A DNA stretch of 64,000 nt from contig NC_066583.1 in assembly GCF_024323335.1 (NCBI RefSeq), forward strand, positions 277,347,416 to 277,411,415, given 5' to 3'. This DNA comes from Lathyrus oleraceus (Eukaryota; Streptophyta; Magnoliopsida; Fabales; Fabaceae). The notes beneath the pieces are model-generated. The model did not search any database, was not told where the DNA came from, and saw only the letters and a list, made by a program, of their open reading frames with translations. Below are positions 32,138 to 44,501 of the stretch, one piece after another (positions within the stretch are counted from its first letter, which is position 1; the number at the start of each line of letters is the position of its first letter). A program made the position numbers and the translations under genes.

Positions 32138-33250
32138 CTAGGCGAAGTATATCTTGAGTGCATCTACGTTCACAGGACGAGTGAACTCTTCACCATCCAT
32201 AGTTGTAAGAATCAAGGCACCGCCTGAAAAAGCTCTCTTAACAACATACGGGCCTTCATAATTGGGAGTCCATTTTCCTCTGGAATCTGGCTTGAACCAA
32301 AAAATCTTCTTGAGCACAAGGTCACCTTCTCTGAACACTCGAGGCTTGACCTTCTTATCAAAAGCTTTCTTCATTCTCTGCTGATATAACTGACCATGAC
32401 ACATGGTAGTTAATCTCTTCTCTTCAATTAAATTCAACTGGTCAAACCTTGTCTGATACCATTCAGCTTCAGTCAACTTGGCTTCCATGAGCACACGCAA
32501 CGAAGGAATCTCAACCTCTACGGGGAGCACTGCTTCCATACCATAAACAAGAGAGAAAGGGGTCACCCCTGTTGAAGTGCAGACGGATGTACGATACCCA
32601 TGTAAAGCAAAAGGGAGCATCTCATGCCAATCCTTGTATGTGACAACCATCTTCTGGATAATCTTCTTGATGTTCTTATTCGCAGCTTCAACAACCCCAT
32701 TCATCTTGGGTCTGTAGGGAGAAGAATTATGACGTGCAATCTTAAAGTCTTTGCAAAGAGCTTCCACCATATTATTGTTCAAGTTCGATCCATTATCAGT
32801 AATGATCTTACTTGGCACACCATAACGGTATATAATCTGATTCTTGATAAACCTTACAACAACTTGCTTGGTTACATTTCCATATGATGTCGCTTCAACC
32901 CATTTTGTGAAGTAGTCAATTGCCACTAAATTGAATCGATGTCCATTCGAAGCTTTGGGCTCAATCATCCAAATCATTCAAATTCCCCACATGGACAAAG
33001 GCCATGGGAAGAGATAACATTCAATAGTGTCGAAGGAACATGAATCTTATCAGCATAAATTTGACACTTGTGGCATTTCTTCACAAACTTGCAACAGTTA
33101 GATTCCATTGTCAGCAATAGTAACCTGCTTGCAACATCTTCTTCGCCATTGCATGTCCACTGGAATGAGTACCAAAGGAACCTTCATGCACTTCGGTCAT
33201 CAACAAGTATGCTTCGTGTCTATCCATGCATCTGAGCAAAACCATCTCGA
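32138..33250 (-). pseudogene. E2 integrase
   Basis: On the minus strand the zinc-binding N-terminus begins near THSSGHAMAKKMLQAGYY and is then broken by stops and frame changes between 33111 and 32977. The catalytic core follows with IEPKASNGHRFNLVAIDYFT (the region just after the first catalytic Asp), YGVPSKIITDNGSNLN (second Asp) and YRPKMNGVVEAANKNIKK (Glu). The C-terminal part has LVYGMEAVLPVEVEIPS, KVKPRVFREGDLVLKK and GKWTPNYEGPYVVK, ending KIYFA with TAG at 32138-32140. The core and C-terminus are one open frame of 279 codons. Integrase inserts the DNA copy into host chromosomes. There is no obvious chromodomain, as expected for Tat/Ogre. Confidence 0.88.
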
Positions 33251-33860
33251 AGTTTCTCTTGTACAGTATATCACCATTCAAGTAGAAATTACCGGCTAAT
33301 CTTCTCAAAGTTTTCTTATCTTTCAAAGATGCCCCAGGCGGGTAAATCTGACTTTGGAGGAAACACTTGATGTCGTAATACCACGGCTTCTCATCTTTGA
33401 CCTCTTCAACAACAAACACATGAGCTGGCCTATCAAGACACATCACAGATAAATTGGGAACTCCATTCCAATACTTCACTACAATCATTGATGCCAACGT
33501 TGCAAGAGCATCTGCCATCCGGTTCTCATCTCGAGGGATATGATGAAACTCAACCTTTGTAAAGAAAGTTGAAATCCTCCTCGCGTAATCTTTATATGGT
33601 ATTAAACCGGGTTGATTTGTCTCCCATTCTCCTTTGATCTGATTCATAACCAAAGCCGAATCACCGAAGACATCCAAATACTTGATTCTGAGATTCATGG
33701 CCTCTTCAAGCCCCATAATTCAAGCTTCATATTCTGCCATGTTATTTGTACACTTGAAAGTCAATCTAGCTGTAAATGGTAGATGCGTGCCTTGAGGAGT
33801 AATAATCACTTCCCCAATTCCATTTCCATATTGATTAACAACTCCATTAAATACCATCCC
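33251..33860 (-). pseudogene. E2 archaeal-type RNase H domain
   Basis: Motifs are GMVFNGVVNQYGNGIG, where the first catalytic Asp (VFDG in E1) is Asn; NNMAEYEA followed by an in-frame TGA at 33717-33719; FGDSALVMNQIKGEWE; and DENRMADALATLASM. The domain degrades or trims RNA after reverse transcription and is a mark of Tat elements, which have it in addition to the RT-linked RNase H. The stop and the Asp to Asn change make this copy inactive. Confidence 0.85.
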
Positions 33861-35598
33861 CGAACGGGAACCAGGTTCTGGCCCTTTTTCTAGCAATGGT
33901 TCATCACAATCTTTCATTTTCAAGTACAAAATCTCTTCATCAGGAAAATCATACTGTACTGACTGATAATCTTCAATTGGTTGGTGAGCCAAATGGTCAG
34001 CCAAGATACTACCTTTGATTGCTTTCTGAGATCGGTATTCGATATCATACTCTGATAACAACATCTGCCAACGGGAAATCCTCCCAGTTAAAGCAGTCTT
34101 TTCAAATATATACTTGATTGGGTCCATTTTGGATATCAACCAAGTGGTATGATTCAACATATACTGGCACAGACGCTTAGCAGCCCAAGCCAATGCGCAA
34201 CAAGTCTTCTCAAGCATTTAATACCGAGTCTCACAGTCGGTGTACTTCTTACTGAGCTAGTAAATTGCAAATTCTTTCTTCCTAGTCTCATCTTGCTGTC
34301 CAAGAACACACCCCATACTATCTTCTAGCACAGCCAAATACATAATCAACGGTCTTCCTTCAGCAGGTGCAGACAGAATAGGAGGCTCAAGCAAATACTC
34401 CTTGATACTATCAAATGCTTTCTGACAGTCTTCGGTCCAATCACAAGATTGATCTTTCCGAAGAAGCTTGAATATAGGCGCACATGTGGCAGTCATGTGG
34501 GAAATGAATCTGGAAATATAATTCAAGCGGCCAAGAAAACCTTTGACTTGCTTCTCAGTTTTTGGCGCAGGCATCTCTTGTATTGCTTTGACCTTGCCAG
34601 GATCAACTTCAATACCCTTCTTACTGACAATAAAGCCTAACAACTTACCAGAACGAACACCAAAAGTACCTTTATTGGGATTCAAGCGGAGTTTATACTT
34701 CCTCAAACGCTGGAATAGCTTCAAAAAATGCTCAACATGTTCCTCTTCATCAATTGATTTAGCAAACATGTCGTCGACATACACTTCTAACTCTTTATGC
34801 ATCATATCATGAAAAAGAGTAGTCATTGCTCTCTGGTAAGTTGCACCAACATTCTTTAGACCGAAAGGCATCACTCTATAACAGAATGTTCCCCAGGGTG
34901 TAATGAATGTTGTCTTCTCCATATCTTCGGGTGCCATCTTGATCTGATTATATCCGGAAAATCCATCCATAAACGAAAAGACTTTGAATTTAGCAGTATT
35001 GTCTACCAACATATCAATGTGTGGCAGAGGGAAATCATCTTTCGGAATGGATTTATTCAAATCTCTATAGTCGACACACATGCAGACTTTTCCATCTTTC
35101 ATCGGCACTAGCACGATATTGGCCACCCATAATGGATACTCAATAGTCACAAGAAAACCGACATCAATCTGCTTCTGAACTTTCTCTTTGATCTTCACAG
35201 CCATATCAGGATGCGTTCTTCTCAACTTCTGCTTGACTGGCGGGCATTCTGGCTTCAACGACAATCTATGCCCCACAATATCAGAATCCAACCCAGGCAT
35301 GTCTTGATAGGACGAAGCAAACACATCTGAATACTCTCGAAGAAGATCAATCAACCCCTTCTTAGCATCTGGACACAGTCAAGACCCAATCTTGACTTCC
35401 TTCACATCATCTTCGGAATCCAAGTTGACTAGCTCAATCTGCTCTTCAAATGGCTGAATAATCTTTTCATCTTGCTCAAGAAGGTGAGACAATTCATCAC
35501 TCACTTCTACATCACTTTCCTCTTCGGCTTCAAACACAGGAAATTCAAAATTTGAAGAAGGAGAAGGATCATTGTATTCAATGGGGTTAGGAACCAAC
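33861..35598 (-). pseudogene. E2 reverse transcriptase and RNase H
   Basis: The exon begins at 35598 after the intron acceptor, with leader NPIEYNDPSPSSNFEFPVFE. Stops fall at 35376, 34257 and 34217 (approximate). RT motifs are MCVDYRDLNKSIPKDDFPLP, FMDGFSGYNQIKMAP, TTFITPWGTFCYRVMPFGL, an intact YVDD box at 34770-34781 and GFLGRLNYISRFISHM. RNase H is represented by PLIMYLAVLEDSMGC and CCALAWAAKRLCQYM, followed by ISRWQMLLSEYDIEY. It is the best match to the E5 fragment, so E2 and E5 belong to the same subfamily. Confidence 0.88.
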
Positions 35599-35880
35599 CT
35601 GCATAATGATTTGATATTTTGATTTTAGAGAAGTGAATTTATGACCAAATATTATGTAGATGGACAATTAAATTATTTATTTATGTTTTTTGTGATTACC
35701 ATTTTCAGAATAAAGCAAAAAGTAAAAAACAAAACATCAAAGATGTGGATGAATAGAATTAATTTTATTGATGATCAATTTAAAATACCCAAACAATGTT
35801 CACTTCTCCCTTAGGCATAGGAGAAGGATTTTAAAATATAAAAGAAATTAGTTAGATCGATGCAAAATAACAGGAATATC
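35599..35880 (-). other. E2 intron region between protease and RT
   Basis: AT-rich, non-coding. On the minus strand it ends ATCAAATCATTATGCAG, identical to the end of the E5 copy at window positions 33-49. I do not see a secure donor site. Confidence 0.55.
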
Positions 35881-36960
35881 AACAACAGTCCAATTGTTGC
35901 ATGTCTGTCAATGTGTCACAAAGTTGGTGCAGTCTTCCTCTTCATTGTCCTCTAGCACAACAGCTAAGTGTTGTTCATTCCAATGAATGAACCCTCCGCT
36001 ACGGAAACTGAGATGCATCTCTTCAGATCTAACGATTGACGAGCCTTTCTGGAACCCTAAACCAGTTCTTCCATTGTTGTCGGCGACCTCTACCACACGC
36101 CCCCACTGATCAACAAGACCTTCTTCAACAATTCTCTGCACATCTTTCAGAGAGGACATAGGTGCCCCAACTCTCTTCTCAGCAGCAATAGATAAGGCTT
36201 AAAATGGAGTTCCAACCTCATCCTCAGCTTCCACATAGGAGAAAGATGACAAATGGCTTACTAACAACGCTTTCTAGCCTCCCACAATTACCAGCTTGCC
36301 ATTTTTGACAAATTTGAACTTCTGATGCAGAGTGGAAGTAACAGCTCCTGCTTCATGAATCCATGGCCTTCCCAACAATCAGTTGTAGGCCGGGTGAATA
36401 TCCATTACCTGGAAAGTAATCTAAAAATCACTCGGACCTATCTTAACTGGAAGGTCCACTTCACCAATGACTGTCTTGCGCAAGCTATCAAAGGCCTTGA
36501 CAATTACTCCACAGTACCTCATGGGAGCTCCTTGATAAGATAACTTTGACAATGTTGACTTTGGAAGCACATTGAGTGACGACCCAGTGTCAACTAGCAC
36601 GTTTGACAAAACATCTTCTTTGCAATTCATCGAAATATGCAAAGCCAGATTGTGATTTCTTCCCTCCTCCGGGAGTTCTTCATCGCAAAAGATCAAATTA
36701 TTGCATGAAGTGATGTTAGCCACTATATGATCAAATTGAGCTATAGTAACATCTTTCTCCACATATTCCTGTTCAAGAACTCTTTGGAGTGCTTCTCTGT
36801 GCGCTTCAGAATTCAAAAGCAGAGACAACACGGAAATCTTCGAGGGGGTCTGGAGCAGCTGCTCAACCACGTTAAATTCACTCCTCTTGATCAGTCAGAG
36901 TACCTCATCATCATCAGTATTGGCTTTCAAATTGCTGGATTCACCAGACTTATCTCTTGA
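35881..36960 (-). pseudogene. E2 aspartic protease region
   Basis: The active site is intact: VLVDTGSSLNVLPKSTLSKL, with DTG at 36583-36591. Upstream is the conserved linker EQLLQTPSKISVLSLLLNSEAHREAL, and downstream KAFDSLRKTVIGEVDLPVKIGPSDF, then stops (36418-36420 and several more), then LLGRPWIHEAGAVTSTLHQ and a tail ending near 35881 with NNWTVVDIPVILHRS. The protease would cut the gag-pol polyprotein. It is the only one of the three Ogre proteases in the window with its catalytic triplet left. Confidence 0.82.
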
Positions 36961-37614
36961 ACAACCAACTGGATTTACATTAGGTATCTCCACCTTCTTA
37001 CCAACAATCAATTCTTCTCTATTCTCTGGGAACACCGGCCCAAAAACTCAACCACTGCGGGTCACCTTCGTAACATTTGCAATGCTCACTACTGAACTAG
37101 TCGTAGGTAACGGGACCTCTTGACCCTTCTCTATCATTGTAGATTTGTATTAATACGATACAACCTTATCAGATGCATACGGGACTTGGCCCGCTAACCG
37201 TATTACCAATGGCGAAACTGATCTATTGCTGACCTTCTGGTTATAGCTGCTATCATACCGAATCACCAACCGCCCTGGTTGTTTGAAAACGGGCACAATG
37301 ACATTGACATCGTCATCTACATGACAGGATTGAAAAATCTGGATCATGGCTTCATCCATCAGACGTTGGATGTCCCTTTTAACTATAACACACCCTCTTG
37401 GGTTCACACTACAAATATCACAACCCTCGTGATCATGTTCACAGTCACTCACCGAACAAATATCTCTATGCATCTGCACCAAAGATCTTCGGATAAACCG
37501 GACATCAAAAACCTTGAGTTCACCTGGACAGCCGTCCACCATGTTTACTGAGGTATTCCCATGAGCAGGCAAAGGATTAGCTTTCACATTAGGCACGCGG
37601 TCTTCAAAAGACAT
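36961..37614 (-). pseudogene. E2 gag-protease linker, downstream of E1 insertion
   Basis: This carries VPNVKANPLPAHGNTSVNMV, a Cys/His-rich segment (SDCEHDHEGCDICSVNPRGC) and QRLMDEAMIQIFQSC, with stops at 37147-37149 and beyond. The open frame begins exactly at the E1 LTR border; its upstream half is at 63108-63560. The Cys/His segment also occurs in E1 (HYEHDHDRCRVCTVNERG) and may bind metal or RNA. Confidence 0.8.
37610..37614. repeat. Target site duplication of E1, left copy (GACAT)
   Basis: GACAT precedes the E1 3' LTR end; GACAC at 63108-63112 follows the 5' LTR. One mismatch, best read as a later point mutation because the gag frames on both sides fit together here. Confidence 0.82.
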
Positions 37615-37828
37615 TGTAGCGGGGTATTCGTTACCTTTAGATTTATTGACTAAATCAAAAGTAAATCATACAATTCGAGTCGCCACCGCACTTCTATTTA
37701 TCCAAAGGAAAGGTTAGAAATCAAACAAAAACCGAGAAGTTTTATCAAATCAAAAACAAATAAAAATGTCAGAGATCTGGGTAAGGGGGTTGGTTATGCA
37801 ATGGGAAGGTTTTAAGCACCCAAAACAT

Positions 37829-37844
37829 CCTTAGTACTCCAAGG
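37829..37844 (-). other. E1 3' LTR hairpin CCTTGG-AGTA-CTAAGG
   Basis: All six pairs form in RNA if one G-U is allowed. The 5' LTR copy at 58435-58450 reads CCTTAG-AGTA-CTAAGG with six Watson-Crick pairs. Stem bases differ from E5/S1 while pairing is kept. Confidence 0.5.
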
Positions 37845-40800
37845 GAGCCCTTTTTGCAAAGTTGTATGGTAGGTTGGTATTTGTGAAAATATTTGTGCAA
37901 CCATGATTGGGGAGATGAGAAAAGAATATACAAATTATTTACAATTTTTGGTGTTTGAATGGATAAACCCATTGCCTACGTACCATCACAAAGGTAGGAT
38001 CAAAACCTCATAGTTCGGGGTAAAAATCTCAAAATATTGGTGAATTGATTTGATAAAAGCCTTAAGGTCTTTTGTTATCAAAGGGAGAAAACTCAACCTA
38101 AACCAACAATCCACCATGTTAGGAGAGCTTCAACATACTAGTGAGGGATCCACCCTATAATAAGTATGGAAGACTTATAGTCCAATCACTAAGGATGAGG
38201 TGAGGTTTACATCAACCACTATGATAACTCAAACCTATGGCTAATGTTTATGAAGAGGTCTTAACAAAGGTGGCCATTGGAACCACAAAAATCACTTGAA
38301 GTGAGTTGTATTTACAAATTAGAAGTATTCACAAAATGAAGTCAAAATTGACTAAAGATTTATTTCAAAATAAGTATTAATGAAAAGAGTTTGAAAAATT
38401 AAAGGCATAAGGCCTCGGTTTCTAATTTGAAAAAACAATGTCAATGTTTGCACAAAATGAGTTTGGCTTGGGTTAGATTGGAGAGAAGAAGAGAAGGGCT
38501 AGTCCTAAACATGCAAAGATGAGAGAAGAGAATAAAACCCTTGGAGTTCCTTTCTTGAGATCATAAAGATGATCCAAGATTCTCCTTTCCTTTGGACTTA
38601 GCAATTAATTCAATGCAATCAAACAAATATTCAATCAGGCTCCTAGGATCTTCCAATTGGACTTGTCTCTCTTGACTTGGATGCTCATGACAATGGTCCT
38701 TCTAACTAGCTCAAGTTTGGAATCCCTATCACACAATAACAAACAATCAAAAAGTTCACAATGCAATAATAGATATTGACAAAGAGAGAGTTTAGGTTAG
38801 GCGTCCTTTCAAGTCAACATCAAGATGTAAGCATTCTAAAGGCATGAGGCCTAGTTGCTCTTCAACAATTTTAGCATTATAAAGGCATGAGGCCTAGTTG
38901 CTCTTGAACTCCATTAAGCATAGGTGAGGTCCTAATTCTAAGTCCTTTTTTCCTTTTTGCATTGTGTTCACACAAACAAAGACAAAACAAGCACAAGGCA
39001 ATAGTATATTTACACAATAATATGCTCAAGTGAGCAAAAGGCAAATGGCATAAACACAAACATGAGCTCAAATGAGCAAAAGGAAAAGACAATATGAATA
39101 AATAAGCAAGAAATTAAATTGCATTAAAGTAAATTGCAAGAATTAAATGCTTGAATTAAAAGTTAGTAATTAGTAGTTAGTGTTAGTGTGCCATATGGCA
39201 ATTTAGCGTTGTGTTAAGCAATCGTAAGTGGACTAATGTAGTAATCACACCTATCTGAGGCCGGTCAATAAAACTATAGGCAAATAAAAACAAGTTAGAG
39301 ATCATGACTAGTAAGCCAAGCTCCTACAACTTGTCATGCCAAAAGAAAAGAAGAATGACCTTGTATGGATTTCAGGTTCTTTGCTTGACCAAGAAGCAAC
39401 CTATCTTGGACACAAAGCAATTCACTTGATATTTGATCAAGTTGAATTTGATTTGGATCAAAGAAGATTAAGCCTCCCATATGTCAAAGCTAACCACAAA
39501 TCATTAACTCATTGGTCAAAATAAAAAGAAGAAGATGAAGAAGAAAATGGAATGTGCAAAATAAAAATTCAAATGACATAACCAAAACACAATGATTAAA
39601 TATGAATAGAATCAACATCAATCAATGGTAAACAGAAGTGAAATGAAGATTAGAAGTCAAGAAAGGTCAAACATATTTTTGGTATTTTTTGGAATTAAAA
39701 TAATACATAAAATAAAATGAATAAATCATGGTCAAACTTCAAATCCAATTCAAATCAACTTGGATAAGTCCAACTGGATCATCATAAGTCTAACATGGTC
39801 AAACTAGGTTTGACAAATTTTCTCAACATTTTTTGAAAACAGAAACTATTTTTAAACAATTAAAAAAGAAGAAAAATAACACAAATGCACTAAAATCTCA
39901 AATAAATCTCAAATCAATTAAGAAATTGATGAGAATATTTTTCATAGACTTATCATCATCCACATGTATTAAGAAAATATTTTTGGCATTTTTGAATATC
40001 AAAAAGTATTTTAAATGAATTAAAAACGATCAAAAACAAAATAATTCACAAAAAATATTAAATGGAATCACAAAAATAATTTAAAAATCAGATTATGAAA
40101 CTAGATTTTAAAAGAAAATTTTTGCAATTGGTCTCATATTTTTGTGATTCCAAATAAAAGAGTTATGAATTTTTGAAAATAAATGGATTTAAAGTAAATA
40201 AAACAGAAATTAATAAAAGAGAAAAAATCAGGAGCACATGATTCAACCTCATTAATTGACGTGGACCATCATGTGGCTCAGATACGCGCACTCATTGTGT
40301 TCCCCAATCAAATGCAAAACACGTTGGATTAAAAATAGTCAAACATAACAAAGGCTCACATTAGATCTGGAGAGTTGGATCCAAAGGCCAGGCGAGTTCC
40401 ACGTGGGGACGGTGGTGGAAACCAGCGTCTTCTCCGGCGAGCAAGCAAAAATCGGCCACCAGTTGTAGGTTTTGCAACCTCAACCAAAACACACGATCCT
40501 TATACCAAATTAAAGTTGGGGTGATGTACATCACCCCTGTAACCTTAGATTTCACTCAAGATCCCTATGGAAGGAGAAATCTGAGGTGAAAAATCTAGGT
40601 GTTCAATCTAAAGTTCATCAATTCACAAAATTAAAGCCACCATTGACTTGCCTCTCACACGAGGACTTCAGAAAACCAAACAAACTCAAGCAAAGCACAA
40701 TATATGGTGAGATTCGAAGCAAAATAGTTCAGATATAAACCTTTGAAGTGCAGCTTTGATGAACACGATACACTCCAATTCTTGATTGCAGTTTGATCTT

Positions 40801-40974
40801 AAGGTGATGATGATGCAAGGCTTAGGAATTGGAAGCTGAAGATCAACCAAGGAATTTGAAATTCAAGCTTGAAAAGAGAGGTGAAAATTCAAAATTCCTT
40901 TGGTGTGAGGTTAGGATTCAATTCAAGCAGAGTTTCAGGATCCTTCTGTTTGATCATTCAATGAAGCAATGCAT

Positions 40975-40984
40975 CTATTTATAG
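40975..40984 (-). promoter_or_regulatory. TATA-like box, E1 3' LTR
   Basis: CTATAAATAG on the minus strand, equivalent to 61580-61589 in the 5' LTR. Confidence 0.5.
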
Positions 40985-41554
40985 CTGAAATGCAAAGCAA
41001 GGCAAAAACTCGTGTGCATGATCATTGGGTCCTCCATGCATGGGCCTGTACAGGCGCATGTGAGGCCCAAAAGCTAATGGTTTTGCAAGCTGATAGCATA
41101 CTGAAAAGGTTTGGACGTGTGGTTTGCATTACAATTGCTTGTGTATAAAGTTTCATCATGAAATGCATAAATGGTCACAAAAGTTCCCCTCTTTGAAAGT
41201 CCCATTTGGAAAATCCAAACATAGGCATGTGAGTAATGGTTGGAAAGGTATTGACATAAGGAAAAAAAGCTATGTTGGAAAAAAATCCATTTGGAGTTTG
41301 CAGAATTGTGAAAATTGGCCATGAAGTTTGATGTACAAAACATGTATTTGAAAAATTTGCCACAAATGACCAACTTCAAGCCCTTCTTTTTCAAGGATGA
41401 AAGCCTCAAATGGAAAAACCTCCAACGTAAAAGTTGTAGATATTTTCAAGAAAATCAATTTTGACTGAAATTTTGCATCATTTGGATTTTTGATAAGAAA
41501 GTTAAGGACACTTGAAGTTGGACTTTTTAAAGATTCAATGGCTTTGGTCCAAAG

Positions 41555-41748
41555 TGACCTATAATGTTTTGTATTATCACATGTGTTTCTTTTAGGATTC
41601 TGAAATTTTGTCCAACATAAAATTTTAAGTGGGCATCTTAAAATTTCCAATTCACTTGGTCTCGCCTAAAAATCATAAAAAATGAAGGAGTTAGGTCCTT
41701 GGGAAGTTGACCCAAAATTAGGGTTTCAGTCAAAATGACCTATAATGT
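41555..41748 (-). repeat. Paired TGACCTATAATGT motif, 181-base spacing (E1 3' LTR)
   Basis: Copies start at 41555 and 41736. Confidence 0.6.
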
Positions 41749-41990
41749 TTTGAAATGAATGATGACCTTCCAAGTTTCAAATGGATTTTTGATAAACATG
41801 AAAGTTGTTCATATGGTTCTTAATAAAATTATTTATCTTGGGATCATCATCATTTGACAAACACATCAAAAGTTAGGTCTCAGTGGATTTCAAAATAGTC
41901 AGATGACTTAACTAGTCAACTTCTCAAATCCAAATTTCAAATCTTGATGAATTAATGATTGAGGACACTCATATAGGATCATATATGCAT

Positions 41991-42063
41991 AAAAATTTTA
42001 GTACCTTAGGATTGGCATTAATTTTGTAAAACAAATAATGTAATCACCTCTGTTGTTTTAATA
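41991..42063. other. Unassigned 73 bases between E1 LTR and C3
   Basis: The sequence does not continue the E1 LTR and is not part of the C3 LTR as delimited by its TGTTGGG start. It could be filler, a diverged LTR variant or a trace of another insertion. Confidence 0.4.
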
Positions 42064-43321
42064 TGTTGGGTTGAAGAAATTCAACATCTGGACCAACATG
42101 TCATGTAAGATGTCACGACATCGGGACTGTGACATCTCACACGTGTATCAAGCTGAATCAGTTAATTCTGGTTTGGTTTGTGATTAATTAGGAGATCTGG
42201 TGAATATCCTATCTCCTGGGTGAAGATCTTGAAGATTCAATCAGAAGATTTGGTGAAGATATTTGGTAAATATACAGTTTCCAAATAGGGAGATCTTTTA
42301 GGAAATAAAAGATTGATTGAAGACCTTGATTGTAGCTGAGGATTTCTGCCAGCTCTGTAACAGCAAAGAAGAAGATTTGCTGTGATTTTTGAAGGCCCAA
42401 ATCCAGTTGGGTGGTTAGGTTATAAATAGGAGATTGTAACCTAGGTTTTGTAAGCCTCAAACAATGTAGACATTAGGGGTATGTGTGAGGTAAACCTCCC
42501 AACCTGTGGGAAGGTTACCAAGTGTTTCTCAGTGCTTGAAAGCATGAGATTATTTGTAACTCAAAGCCCGTAGGCAAGAGTGGTTATGTTTTTGAACGAA
42601 GCTGTGAAGCAAGTTCAAGTTGTTTAAACATTACATGGTACTTGTAATGATAGGAATGGAAACTGGAGGTTTCTATCTAGGAGTGCCTAGGTATAGATTG
42701 CATTGGGTAGGGATTAAGTGAAGAGTTGTAAACGGGGGAGTTTAACTCTGAATTAATACTGCTAATAGTGGATCTTCTTCCTTGCTTGGTATGCCCCCAG
42801 AGTAGGTAACGTTGTACCGAACTGGGTTAACAATTACTGGTGTTTTTACCTTCTGCACACTATATTTTGTCTGTTATAATTCAGTATGTTTCTAGTCTGT
42901 TTATGAGGGAAATAACAAACTTGACACATAGCCTGCAGTCTGATTGCCAAACAGAATGTTATAACATTCATTATTGACTGCTGTTACTGATAGACTGGTT
43001 AGTCTGCTACAGTTTATCCATCTGTAATGTTGAGACAGATGATGTTCAAAACAATATTGAGACATCGTGCTTAAAACTGGGCAGGATCAATAATCATAAG
43101 GGCTATGTTTGATTTCTACTGTGTGTGTGCACTAGATGGACAAAACTGGATGTTCTTATTTCCATGATGGTATATTATCAGATGTCTAGACATCTGTGAC
43201 TGAGTGCATATGAGTACTGGGTTATATTTTTCCTAACTTTCTTGCTGTATTAGGAACAATGTTGGATCATATGTCATGACTTCGTGTAGAACATCTGAAC
43301 CCTGACTATACCAGAATTTTA
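42064..43321 (+). mobile_element. C3: Ty1/copia LTR with primer site, 3' end lost
   Basis: It begins TGTTGGGTTGAAGAAATTC and ends CCAGAATTTTA, where the C1 LTR ends CCAGAATTTCA. It has the CCGAACTGGGTTAACAATT block, a TATA box (TATAAATA at 42421-42428) and at 43324-43335 the initiator-Met-type site TGGTATTAGAGC, with one base changed. It is a 5' LTR of a SIRE/Maximus relative distinct from C1 and C2. No target duplication can be recognised because the other end was deleted. Confidence 0.82.
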
Positions 43322-44190
43322 ATTGGTATTAGAGCAGGCATCCTGTTCTGTTTCTGGATGAGGTCCATGGGTGATACTTTCTGGTATCTTGCAAGGAGTT
43401 ATGCCAGTACTGTTGGTGGAGCCTGTGGAAGGTTCTGTGATTCCCCTGAATGGTCCCTTGAAGTAGGTGGTTGGACTATTCATAACAGGAACTATGTGTA
43501 CCTGTCTCTGGAGGTTGGCAATTGGCCTTTATATGGAACAGCTGTGCTAGTATTGAAACATATTCAAACTTGGTATGTTCTTGGAGGCTGATCTGGTGAA
43601 GTGTGTGGTCATAGGTTGAGTTGTATTATGATTTCCGCTGCATAATACCTGGCAAAACTCAAACTCTGATGTAGTTTCCCCTCATGTGGATGATAGGCTG
43701 CTGTGTTCAAGATTTCATCATAATCTACTGAAGATGTCAAAGATACTTGAGTCTCCTCAAGTCCACTCATGATGACGTTCTCACTTCAGGATGGTAAGAA
43801 TCACCTGATCACTGATTCTTTTACTCTCTTGGGTAGTGTATATGAAGACCTTGAAGACTTTCAAGGAGGATTTATTCCAAGGAGGTGGAACTAATGTTCT
43901 AGGCGATGTTAGAACATGTTGTTCAACAAGTATGCAGCTACTGGTTGAAGAGCAGATGTTTTTAGGTGTCAAACAAAGGGACACTTGTGTTTGGAACCTA
44001 CTCCTGACCTGGAAGAGGAGACATCTGTGGGAGCTAAGTTGACAAGGGTAGGGTCAACTATGAGTATGCTCAAGAAGGTCACTTTTAGAAGTTTGATATC
44101 TAGAAGTGGAGCTGGTTGAAATGTGACATTATGCAACCTCATGCTGTCTGTCTTGGATAGTTGCTCCTGGAAGTACTATGTTTTGATTGG
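43322..44190 (+). mobile_element. C3 internal remnant
   Basis: The first ~60 bases after the primer site resemble the C1 leader (ATCCTG...TTCTGG...GATACTTTCTGGTA). Beyond that I recognise no gag or pol motif, and the small frames (43358-43591, 43836-44042) match nothing I know. The right edge is approximate: by about 44190-44220 the sequence has become E1 3' UTR. It is either a non-coding internal domain of a non-autonomous copia or heavily deleted sequence. Confidence 0.5.
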
Positions 44191-44496
44191 ACGACATGTC
44201 CCCTAGAAAGACTCGATTGACCCAAAGATGCGTATATTGGCGAATATGCCAATACATCAACCCTATCCACAAAGGATACCTTGAATAAAAATCTGGACTC
44301 AGGTGGGGATGTCCACAAAGGACTCAGCTGAGGAAACAACGAATGAGGTATTACCGGTTACTGGGTAATAAACTCAAAGAGAGACATGTGATCCAAAACA
44401 CCGGTATGAGGGTGAAAGAACAACATGCTCAGGGAGAAAGAATATCTAAGACCGGTATAAGGGTGAGAGATATCAATCATCCGAAATATCTGAGGA

Positions 44497-44501
44497 AGAC
44501 C
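44497..44501. repeat. Target site duplication of C2, left copy (AGACC)
   Basis: AGACC precedes C2 and is repeated at 45669-45673. Confidence 0.92.

Larger units (their letters stand above)
37615..41990 (-). mobile_element. E1 3' LTR, truncated
   Basis: It is collinear with the 5' LTR from TGTAGCGGGGTATTCG (37615, matching 58221) to about 41990 (matching about 62600). It then loses similarity, so its first ~500 bases in element sense are missing. A TATA-like box lies at 40975-40984. Confidence 0.9.

Noticed and set aside
39336..39524. Short frames repeated in both E1 LTRs (39336-39524 and 59941-60129, MPKEKKNDLVW)
   Set aside because: Shared only because LTRs are copies; not present in E2 or E4 LTRs; in the non-coding downstream part of the LTR.
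43358..43591. Possible captured host gene fragment in C3
   Set aside because: No recognisable domain or intron structure; too short to support.
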